Source: GWC2-45-44 sp041661665 (GTDB taxonomy: Bacteria; Planctomycetota; Phycisphaerae; Sedimentisphaerales; UBA12454). Taken from it: a DNA stretch of 14,566 nt. A program made the position numbers and the translations under genes. The notes beneath the pieces were generated by a model. The model was not told where the DNA came from. It ran no database searches and saw only the letters and a program-made list of their open reading frames with translations. The stretch lies in contig JBAZTW010000046.1 in the NCBI GenBank assembly GCA_041661665.1, forward strand, positions 1 through 14,566. Direction: 5' to 3'. This document shows positions 7,115 to 13,763 of the stretch, in pieces (position 1 is the stretch's first letter; every line of letters begins with the position of its first letter).

Positions 7115-7150
7115 GAAAATCAAAAATAAAAGATAAAAAATAAAAATTGT

Positions 7151-7230
7151 GGAATCGCAGCAATGCTGCGATAACTTCCTTATCCTGCCAATCTGGCATA
7201 TTGAAAAATATAGTATGGAGATATAACTCC
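7151..7230. other. Cluster of small hairpins in the gap before clpB
   Basis: The perfect palindrome at 7154-7172 (8-bp stem ATCGCAGC/GCTGCGAT, AAT centre) is followed by TGCCA/TGGCA (7186-7190 with 7194-7198) and GGAG/CTCC (7217-7220 with 7227-7230). No T-run follows the first stem, so it is not a classical terminator, though it lies just after the phosphatase operon. The remaining sequence to 7280 is A+T-rich with no gene seen. No CIRCE-type heat-shock operator was found. Confidence 0.4.
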
Positions 7231-7256
7231 TTATTTGTCATTATGTTATGTTTTTA

Positions 7257-7286
7257 TTGATTTTCGGCATATTCTTTGCTTATTAG
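7257..7286 (+). promoter_or_regulatory. Weak candidate promoter for clpB
   Basis: TTGATT (7257-7262) and TATTAG (7281-7286) are 18 bases apart and match the sigma70 consensus at four positions each. The -10 element merges with the heptamer repeat that begins at 7284. It is plausible only because clpB needs a promoter in this 254-bp gap; no heat-shock sigma consensus was recognised. Confidence 0.2.
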
Positions 7287-7311
7287 GGTATAGGGTTTAG
7301 GGTATAGGGGA
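7284..7311 (+). repeat. Four tandem TAGGGTA-type heptamers, possible G-quadruplex, in the clpB leader
   Basis: Four head-to-tail 7-base units are TAGGGTA, TAGGGTT, TAGGGTA and TAGGGGA (starting at 7284, 7291, 7298 and 7305). They place four G-runs (7286-7288, 7293-7295, 7300-7302, 7307-7310) with exact 4-base spacers, which satisfies the G3-N(1-7) rule for an intramolecular G-quadruplex on the coding strand or RNA. The array ends 57 bases before the clpB ATG. The repeat is seen directly; folding and regulation are inferred. Confidence 0.7.
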
Positions 7312-7368
7312 TAGAACCAGATATACCACACATCTATCTTCTAAACCATAGCGAGAAAGGGAAACGAT

Positions 7369-9951
7369 ATGCAGTTTGATAAATTTACATTAAAGGCACA
7401 GGAAGCGTTGGCCACGGCTCAACAGATTGCAATGGCAAAGTCGAATACTGTTCTTTCGCCGCTGCATTTATTGGATGCAATTCTGGGCGATGACGACGGC
7501 ATTGTAATTATGATTCTCAAAACCATCGGCTCGAACATCCGCCGGGTGAAGGAAATGACCGAAGGCGAAATCTCCAGACTTGCAACAGGCAACGTCGGCG
7601 GAATGATTATGCCCTCGCCTGAACTCAACCAGATTGTCCTCGATTCGCAAAATCGCGCCGACAAAATGGGCGATGATTATTTAAGCGTCGAGCATATTTT
7701 CATTTCTCTTTCTGATGTGGCAAGTCCCGCAAAGGAAATCCTCAGCGTAAATTCAATTACGCCCGGGCAAATTGAAAAAGCCTTAAAGCAAATTCGCGGC
7801 GACTCAAAAGTCGTAGATTCAAACCCCGAAGGCAAATACAAAGCTCTCGAACGATATGGCATAGACCTTATCGAACTTGCCCGCAGCGGCAAACTCGACC
7901 CGGTTATCGGCAGAGATGAAGAAATCCGCAGATGTATGCAGGTCTTGAACCGTCGCACAAAAAACAATCCGGTTCTCATCGGCGAGACGGGTGTCGGCAA
8001 AACCGCAATTGTCGAAGGCCTTGCTCAGCGTATTGTCGCAGGCGATGTTCCCACAGGTCTGAAAAACAAAAAAGTTATCGCACTCGATATGGGCGCGTTG
8101 ATTGCAGGCACTAAATTCCGCGGCGAATTTGAGGACAGATTCAAAGCCGTTCTGAAGGAAGTAATCGCTTCCGATGGCGGAATCATACTATTTATTGATG
8201 AACTTCATACTATTGTCGGAGCAGGCAAAGCTGAAGGCTCTGTTGATGCCGGCAATTTATTGAAACCCTCGCTTGCCCGCGGCGAACTTCGCTGTATCGG
8301 TGCGACAACAATAGACGAATATCGAAAGCACGTCGAAAAAGACGCTGCGCTTGAGAGAAGATTTCAGCCGATTCTCGTGAACCCGCCGACCGTAGAGGAA
8401 ACAATCGCGATACTTCGAGGCCTCAAAAACCGCTACGATACCCACCATGGCGTAAGAATTTCCGACTCCGCTCTCGTTGCCGCGGCTACGCTTTCAAACA
8501 GGTATATCTCCGACAGGTGGCTGCCGGATAAGGCCATCGACCTTATTGACGAGGCCGCGTCAAAATTGAGAATAGAAAATGACTCGCTTCCAGCCGAGCT
8601 GGACGATATCCGCAGAAAAATAATGCAGCTTCAGATTGAGCGTCAGGCTCTGAAAAAGGAATCGGATGCGGCAAGCAAAAAACGGCTCGAAATTCTTGAA
8701 AAGCAAATCAAAGTTCTCGAAGCTGATGATAAAAAATTAAGTGAAAAATGGGAAAGCGAAAAAGCTGATATAACATCCGTCAAGCAGTTGAAGGAAAAAC
8801 TTCAGCAGACGCAAAACGAGTTCGACCAGGCTCAGCATCGAGGCGACCTTGAAACTGCCGCCAGACTGAAATACAGTACGATTGCCGATTTGCAAAAACA
8901 GCTTGTCCAAAAAGAAGAGCAACTTGCCGAAATCGCAAACGGTAAAATGATTCGCAATGAAGTAACCGAAGAACACATCGCAGGCGTTGTCTCAAAATGG
9001 ACGGGCGTGCCTGTTTCCAGATTATTGAGCGGCGAACGAGAAAAACTTCTCAAGATGGAAGAGCAAATTCATAAACGCGTAATCGGTCAGGACGAAGCGG
9101 TCGCTGCGCTCTGCAACGCGGTTCGCAGAAATCGCGCAGGCCTCGGCGATGCAGGCAGACCGATAGGCGTGTTTCTCTTCCTCGGCCCGACAGGTGTAGG
9201 CAAAACAGAACTTTCAAAGGCACTGGCAGAATTTCTATTCAATGACCCCAACGCGATGGTTCGCGTCGATATGAGCGAATTTATGGAACAGCACAGCGTT
9301 GCCCGTTTAATCGGCGCACCGCCGGGCTACATTGGCTACGACCAGGGCGGCAGATTAACCGAAGCCGTCCGCAGAAAACCATATTCTGTTATTTTGTTAG
9401 ATGAAATCGAAAAGGCTCATCCCGACGTGTTTAACGTGCTTTTGCAGGTGTTTGACGATGGCAGACTCACCGATGGTCAGGGCAGAACGGTTGACTTCAA
9501 AAACACCGTCATAATTATGACCAGCAACATCGCAGGCGAGCAGATTCTAAAACTTACCGATGAACACGGCGCCGACTGGGAAATTGAAGCGCACGTTAAG
9601 GAAGTTTTGCGGCGATTCTTCAAGCCTGAATTTTTGAACAGGATTGACGAGAGCATTGTTTTTCATTCGCTCACAAAAGAGCATCTCGAAAAAATTGTCG
9701 ATATCCAGCTTTCCCGCCTTGCCGAGCGTCTCCGTGACAGGCACATTAACGTCGAGTTCACCGACAACGCTAAAAAGCAATTGATGGATGAGGGCTACGA
9801 CCCAGCGTTCGGCGCAAGGCCGCTCAAGCGGGCGATTCAGCAGCGTCTGGAAAATAAACTTGCCGCCGAATTACTCGAGGGCAAATTTGTCGAAGGCGAC
9901 AGCATTAAGATTGATGCTGATTCGCACAACTTTAAATTTGAAAAAATATAA
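7369..9951 (+). CDS. clpB: ClpB protein disaggregase (Hsp100 AAA+ chaperone)
   Basis: ClpB is a hexameric ATPase that, with DnaK, threads aggregated proteins through its central pore and refolds them. Domains in order: N-domain (about 1-145), NBD1 with Walker A GETGVGKT (205-212) and Walker B ILFIDE (273-278), the M-domain coiled coil inserted at about 405-525, and NBD2 with Walker A GPTGVGKT (606-613) and Walker B VILLDE (674-679), ending with sensor-2 GARP (815-818). Pore-loop aromatics are present: F250 in GTKFRGEFE, where Tyr is usual, and Y654 in GAPPGYIGY. The 860-aa length is standard for full-length ClpB; the M-domain separates it from ClpA, and there is no ClpP-binding loop of the ClpA/X type that I could see. 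AAAGGGA (7356-7362), six bases before the ATG, fixes the start. The leader carries a tandem G-rich repeat but no CIRCE operator. Confidence 0.98.
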   Translation: MQFDKFTLKAQEALATAQQIAMAKSNTVLSPLHLLDAILGDDDGIVIMILKTIGSNIRRVKEMTEGEISRLATGNVGGMIMPSPELNQIVLDSQNRADKMGDDYLSVEHIFISLSDVASPAKEILSVNSITPGQIEKALKQIRGDSKVVDSNPEGKYKALERYGIDLIELARSGKLDPVIGRDEEIRRCMQVLNRRTKNNPVLIGETGVGKTAIVEGLAQRIVAGDVPTGLKNKKVIALDMGALIAGTKFRGEFEDRFKAVLKEVIASDGGIILFIDELHTIVGAGKAEGSVDAGNLLKPSLARGELRCIGATTIDEYRKHVEKDAALERRFQPILVNPPTVEETIAILRGLKNRYDTHHGVRISDSALVAAATLSNRYISDRWLPDKAIDLIDEAASKLRIENDSLPAELDDIRRKIMQLQIERQALKKESDAASKKRLEILEKQIKVLEADDKKLSEKWESEKADITSVKQLKEKLQQTQNEFDQAQHRGDLETAARLKYSTIADLQKQLVQKEEQLAEIANGKMIRNEVTEEHIAGVVSKWTGVPVSRLLSGEREKLLKMEEQIHKRVIGQDEAVAALCNAVRRNRAGLGDAGRPIGVFLFLGPTGVGKTELSKALAEFLFNDPNAMVRVDMSEFMEQHSVARLIGAPPGYIGYDQGGRLTEAVRRKPYSVILLDEIEKAHPDVFNVLLQVFDDGRLTDGQGRTVDFKNTVIIMTSNIAGEQILKLTDEHGADWEIEAHVKEVLRRFFKPEFLNRIDESIVFHSLTKEHLEKIVDIQLSRLAERLRDRHINVEFTDNAKKQLMDEGYDPAFGARPLKRAIQQRLENKLAAELLEGKFVEGDSIKIDADSHNFKFEKI

Positions 9952-9965
9952 TATAGTATGAAATA

Positions 9966-11177
9966 ATGCATATATTATCCTCTCATAACCGATCGGAGTT
10001 TCTTGCTACGCCCCAAATGATCCGGTTTGATTACGTTGAAGGTAAAAAGGGATTCGAACCGACATTATTAATAAAGGCTAATACTTTGTTGCTGAAGTAC
10101 ATTGTACAAGGTGTTGATGTACAAATTATATTTATGCGAATGGAGAACAGGCTGCTTTATGCAATTAGATTAAAGGATGATGACATAAAGCCTTGTTTTC
10201 TGTGGTCAATTTTAGAACGTGAGGGAGAAAAGAAGGCCATTATTGCATTATCGAAAGCTGAAACCTGTGAAGTTTTTTTGTTCAACGAACTAGCAATAAA
10301 TGTAGCCTGGGCCTCAAAGTCTGTTATCGCAAATAAGAACTTGACGGAATTAACAACAGGGATTGTTATGGGGCCTGTCGATTATAATACATTTAAAATT
10401 AAAGTTTCAACAATTTTAGATCAGCTTCATAACGGAAAGCTGACGGGGTCTGAAGTCATAGTAAAAGATCTTACAAATTCGTCCCCTTGGAACCCAATTT
10501 CAAACAATTATATTACATCTCATGCCACAGCTAGTCCAATCGAACTCTTTGATAGCGATGAAGGGGGGCAACAAGAACAAATGGCTATATGGCTTACAGA
10601 TAATTTACATCCTCTTGGTGTTTATTTATCCCCTCAAATTCCAAAAGATAAAGGCTTTCGAGAACTAACGGATGTTCTACTCAGTTACCAATTTGGTTCT
10701 ATTTTAATTGAGTCAAAATCACTTACAATCTTTGGAAGAGAGACTATTCCAAACAGAACAAAATTAGCACGTGATTTATTGAAGCATATTAAAAAAGCTG
10801 TTAATCAGCTCAAAGGCGGAATACGTCAGTTAAGAAATGGTGTAACGGTGACCAGTACTTCTGGATTTATAATTGACGTAGAGAGAACACAGCCGGTTCA
10901 CGCCATTGTTATGGTTCCTGATCTTGATCTTATAGAGGATCGTAAGGCCTTTGGACTTTCGATGATCGAAGATTTCTTTAAGGATACTCATTCTTTTATC
11001 CACCTTGTGGATATAGCAGAATTGCTTCGAATTGTGCAGGCTGCGGAGATAATAGCTTCGCATGGCAAACAGACAACACCAATGATGGCATTTGACTATT
11101 ATTTGATCGAACGTGCCAAAAAATCTTATGATGCTGGTACTCTTTGTATTGAAGTGCTACTTCGTGGGGGAGAATAA
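9966..11177 (+). CDS. Uncharacterised protein, candidate PD-(D/E)XK nuclease
   Basis: I do not recognise a named family for this 403-residue protein. Residues 231-252 read FRELTDVLLSYQFGSILIES then KS. An acidic helix end (E233, D236), a beta hairpin and E249-x-K251 fit the D...(E)xK core of restriction-endonuclease-like folds. The following helix (about 266-290), with K275 and QLKGGIRQL, resembles the helix after the core in such nucleases. The N-terminal half (1-165) looks beta-rich and is unlike anything I know. There is no signal peptide or membrane segment. The gene begins 14 bp after clpB but has no clear SD and is markedly A+T-richer than clpB, suggesting independent acquisition. The next Met is at residue 18, so the start could be slightly later. 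The nuclease reading is inference; a non-catalytic or structural role is possible. Confidence 0.85.
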   Translation: MHILSSHNRSEFLATPQMIRFDYVEGKKGFEPTLLIKANTLLLKYIVQGVDVQIIFMRMENRLLYAIRLKDDDIKPCFLWSILEREGEKKAIIALSKAETCEVFLFNELAINVAWASKSVIANKNLTELTTGIVMGPVDYNTFKIKVSTILDQLHNGKLTGSEVIVKDLTNSSPWNPISNNYITSHATASPIELFDSDEGGQQEQMAIWLTDNLHPLGVYLSPQIPKDKGFRELTDVLLSYQFGSILIESKSLTIFGRETIPNRTKLARDLLKHIKKAVNQLKGGIRQLRNGVTVTSTSGFIIDVERTQPVHAIVMVPDLDLIEDRKAFGLSMIEDFFKDTHSFIHLVDIAELLRIVQAAEIIASHGKQTTPMMAFDYYLIERAKKSYDAGTLCIEVLLRGGE

Positions 11178-11289
11178 AGGCCGGTATGAACTAAACGTGT
11201 CTAAAATAATTAAGTCGCTACGCATTTTTTTGATATTTGATGTTTGCTTTTTTTGTCTGGCGGAGATATTCTCTTTTTGTCATATAGCT

Positions 11290-11320
11290 AAGGATTATAC
11301 GGATTAACACGGATAAAATA
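11290..11320. repeat. Near-tandem GGATTAACAC-type repeat at the truD start
   Basis: Three units of nine to ten bases run head to tail: GGATTATAC (11292-11300), GGATTAACAC (11301-11310) and GGATAAAATA (11311-11320). The first overlaps the AAGGA taken as the truD SD (11290-11294); the second contains the proposed ATT start codon. The ACGGATTAACACGGAT word resembles a low-complexity motif often seen in intergenic DNA of environmental bacteria. Confidence 0.55.
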
Positions 11321-12544
11321 GAATCTGATTCGCTGCCGTTTCTGACCTCGCATATTCCTGGTATCGCAGGCGATATAAAAACGTTTGAAGACGATTTTGT
11401 CGTCGAGGAAATCCCGTTGCGCAAACCCGATGGGCAGGGCAGCTATACTTACGCTCTGCTCGAAAAACGCGGCATAACCACGATGGATGCCCTTTCCGCA
11501 ATTGCCCGTGCTTTGGGCATAACCCGAAAAGAAATAGGTTTCGCAGGCCACAAAGATTCTAACGCCGTCGCCCGCCAGTGGATTTCCATTGAAAATGTTG
11601 AACCGGAAAAATTAAAATTACTCAATATCCCGGACGTAAAATTTATTCAGTTCAATAAACACTCCGAAGGGCTCAGGTCGGGTATGCTCGCAGGCAACAG
11701 ATTTATCGTCCGCCTGCGAAAATTTAATCAGCCCATCGAACAGGCCGTCAAAACCGCCGAAAAAATTATGGCTGAACTGGCCAGCAGGGGAACGCCGAAT
11801 TATTTCGGCCCCCAGCGTTTTGGCCTGCGAAACGACAGCCACATCCTTGGCCTTACAATCGCAAAAGGCGATTGCGATTTATTTATAGATACCTTCCTCG
11901 GCACAGCGGAAACGCAGGAGTCGCCTGTCATCGCTCAGGCTCGCGAGTTTTACAAAAAAGGCGACTACAAAAAATCTCACGACCTCTGGCCTTATGTTTA
12001 TGCCGACCAGCGCCGCGCGTTAAAATCGCTAATCCAAAAGAAAGGCTCAAAAAAACACGCCTACCACGTCGTTGACAAAAATCTCAAAGGCTTTTTCGTT
12101 TCAGCATACCAGTCATATTTATTCAATCAGGTTGCTGCGCTGCGTATGCCCGACATTGATAAAATAATTGCAGGCGACATTGCTTACGACCACATAAGCA
12201 GAGAATTTTTCCGCGTCGAAAATACGGATGCTGAAAATAAGCGCTGCCAAAATTTTCAGATAAGCCCGACAGGCCCGCTTTTTGGCAGACAAATGATGAA
12301 ATTAAACCCTCCTGCAGCAGACATCGAAAATAAAGTAATTGCCGCCGCTGAACTAAACGACAGAGATTTCCAGCAAATGAGCGAATATGGCGCAAAAGGC
12401 GCTCGCAGGCCTTTAAGGTTTCAGCCGCATAATACCGCTGTTTCAGCAGGCAAAGACAGGAATAGTTCATACATCGAATTGCGTTTCGAGCTTGATTCAG
12501 GCTGTTATGCCACCTGCCTAATCCGCGAAATTACAAAAACATAG
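11303..12544 (+). CDS. truD: tRNA pseudouridine(13) synthase TruD, non-canonical start
   Basis: TruD converts uridine 13 in certain tRNAs to pseudouridine. With the start used here the protein is 413 aa. Key features are the catalytic aspartate D85 in GFAGHKDSNAVARQW (equivalent to D80 of E. coli), NYFGPQRFG at 166-174, SAYQSYLFNQVAALR at about 267-281 and the C-terminal LRFELDSGCYATCLIREI at about 393-410. The conserved family N-terminus (PGIAGDIKTFEDDFVVEEIP) is encoded at about 11357-11416, upstream of the first in-frame TTG at 11417. The frame is open back to a TAG at 11285 but contains no ATG, GTG or TTG in that stretch. ATT at 11303 is the best start, with AAGGA (11290-11294) eight bases before it; CTG at 11333 is an alternative. 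A sequence error at the start codon would also explain it. No promoter stood out in the 125-bp gap upstream. Confidence 0.92.
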   Translation: MNTDKIESDSLPFLTSHIPGIAGDIKTFEDDFVVEEIPLRKPDGQGSYTYALLEKRGITTMDALSAIARALGITRKEIGFAGHKDSNAVARQWISIENVEPEKLKLLNIPDVKFIQFNKHSEGLRSGMLAGNRFIVRLRKFNQPIEQAVKTAEKIMAELASRGTPNYFGPQRFGLRNDSHILGLTIAKGDCDLFIDTFLGTAETQESPVIAQAREFYKKGDYKKSHDLWPYVYADQRRALKSLIQKKGSKKHAYHVVDKNLKGFFVSAYQSYLFNQVAALRMPDIDKIIAGDIAYDHISREFFRVENTDAENKRCQNFQISPTGPLFGRQMMKLNPPAADIENKVIAAAELNDRDFQQMSEYGAKGARRPLRFQPHNTAVSAGKDRNSSYIELRFELDSGCYATCLIREITKT

Positions 12545-12582
12545 AGTTTTTACACCTGTCGCTGTCGCTCCAGGCTCTGAAA

Positions 12583-13455
12583 CTAATTTTTTCTCTTCCG
12601 TTTCGTTTCCCGCCTTGTGGTTCTGATGAGCTTTCTGTAGATGCCGTGCTCAAGCAGTCCGCCAAGTCCCAGCCATTGGAAGATAAGCGCAAACCACGCG
12701 TCTTTACCGATGATGTAGTGCTTTTGTGGGTTTGGCGTTTTCATAATCTCAACGATTTTATTGGCGACGATTTTCGGATTGCCGGCCTTTGGAATAACCT
12801 CTTTCATCATCATTTTCAAAAAGCCGCGATTCAATTCAAACATTGGAGAATTGCGGTCGTAAAAATTTTCGGTCAAATACGCGTTGCTGCCAATCACACC
12901 CGTTTTAAAATAGCCCGGCTCAACCGAAACAACCTTGATATGAAATTTTCGCAGTTCTAATCTCGTTGACCTTGAAAATCCAATCAGCGCGTGTTTTGCC
13001 GCGCCGTAAGCTGCGTTGAACAAATGCCCGACTCTGCCCGCCAGCGAAGCGATATTGATTATCAGTCCGCTCTTATTCTTAATCATATCAGGCACAACCG
13101 CCCGCATCAAATTAACTGCGCCGAAATAATCCGTCTCGAAAACGCTCCGCATCTCGGCATCGGTAATATCGAGAAACGACCCGCCCATTAAAATCCCCGC
13201 GTTGTTGACGAGAATATCGAAAGGCCCGAACCGCTGCACAACTGCGTTTATTGTCTGGGGCTTGGTTACGTCAAGCTCGGCTATTTGGGCGTGAACCTTT
13301 GCCTTTTCCAGTGCCGCTTTGAGATTTGCGTCTTTATTGAGATTGCGCATCGTCGCGACGACATCGAATCCTGCCTTTGCCGCAGCAACAGCGGTAAGTA
13401 ATCCGAATCCGCTTGAACAGCCGGTAATTAGAACTTTTTTTCTGGTTTTTCCCAT
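12583..13455 (-). CDS. Classical short-chain dehydrogenase/reductase (SDR)
   Basis: SDR enzymes carry out NAD(P)-dependent oxidation or reduction of alcohols, ketones and related groups. The 290-residue protein shows a Rossmann fold with TGCSSGFG (11-18), the acid/hydrophobic contact LDV (61-63), NNAG (84-87) and the catalytic S137, Y150 and K154 (YxxxK). R37 after the second strand favours NADP(H). The usual catalytic Asn in the FETNYFG-type motif is Asp here (D109 in ETDYFG). The C-terminal part adds a hydrophobic stretch (about 253-266, WFALIFQWLGLGGL) and a strongly basic tail, which could give membrane association. The substrate cannot be predicted. It is convergent with truD (38-bp gap, no clear terminator) and divergent from the gene at 13764. 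No SD is evident before its ATG. Confidence 0.93.
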   Translation of the reverse strand: MGKTRKKVLITGCSSGFGLLTAVAAAKAGFDVVATMRNLNKDANLKAALEKAKVHAQIAELDVTKPQTINAVVQRFGPFDILVNNAGILMGGSFLDITDAEMRSVFETDYFGAVNLMRAVVPDMIKNKSGLIINIASLAGRVGHLFNAAYGAAKHALIGFSRSTRLELRKFHIKVVSVEPGYFKTGVIGSNAYLTENFYDRNSPMFELNRGFLKMMMKEVIPKAGNPKIVANKIVEIMKTPNPQKHYIIGKDAWFALIFQWLGLGGLLEHGIYRKLIRTTRRETKRKRKN

Positions 13456-13503
13456 AGCCGAAGAGTTTATCGAACAGAAAAATTAAATCAACCTCTAAAA
13501 ACT

Positions 13504-13536
13504 TGTCATCGCGAGGCCATAGGCCGTGGCAATCTA
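13504..13536. repeat. Dispersed-type intergenic repeat (TGTCATCGCGAG...GGCAATCT class)
   Basis: The sequence starts TGTCATCGCGAG, has a GGCC-ATA-GGCC palindrome at 13515-13525, and ends GGCAATCT. I recognise this pattern as a widespread intergenic repeat class in environmental genomes. A second TCATTGCGATG-like fragment follows at 13541-13551. Only one full copy is in the window, so copy number is not shown here. Confidence 0.5.
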
Positions 13537-13570
13537 TCTTTCATTGCGATGCGCAATTAGCGTAAAAAAA

Positions 13571-13594
13571 TGCCCCTGACCGCAGGAATCGGGG
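13571..13594. repeat. Imperfect palindromic repeat, CCCC...GGGG
   Basis: CCCC (13573-13576) and GGGG (13591-13594) close a stem that can extend by GA/TC with one bulged T, around CCGCAGGAA. It sits 35 bases after the preceding repeat, so two such elements are side by side in this gap. It is not followed by a T-run and looks like part of a dispersed repeat rather than a terminator. Confidence 0.4.
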
Positions 13595-13763
13595 ACAACA
13601 AGGTGTTTGCGGAGTGTATTTATCTATAATTAGGGTGAATTTGGGTAAATTTTTAGTTGACTAAGGGGCTGGATTTGCCGATAATTGCTATGCTGTTTGT
13701 GTATCTATGATGTGTCTAAATATTGAAATTATATGATTTAATGTTCGTTTCAGGAGACTGCCA
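13595..13763 (+). other. Leader of the coiled-coil protein gene; G-rich words, no gene
   Basis: TAGGGTGA (13631-13638) and TTGGGTAA (13641-13648) echo the TAGGGT words before clpB and after the Fic gene, and an AAGGGG follows at 13663-13668. The rest is A+T-rich. A promoter must lie here or upstream, but no -35/-10 pair with good spacing was convincing. The 308-bp gap as a whole (13456-13763) contains no gene I can support. Confidence 0.3.

Noticed and set aside
7154..7172. Intrinsic terminator for the rnr-phosphatase operon
   Set aside because: The palindrome is perfect but no T-run follows on the plus strand, so it was kept only as a hairpin.
7115..7368. CIRCE (HrcA) operator upstream of clpB
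   Set aside because: No TTAGCACTC or GAGTGCTAA half-site, nor a near match, was found in the gap.
9966..11177. The 403-aa protein as a clpB co-operon partner in proteostasis
   Set aside because: The 14-bp spacing alone suggests it, but the shift in base composition, lack of an SD and the nuclease-like motif make a functional link with ClpB unsupported.
11417..12544. TruD starting at TTG 11417 (375 aa)
   Set aside because: It would remove the conserved N-terminal FEDDFVVEE strand region that is plainly encoded just upstream in the same frame.
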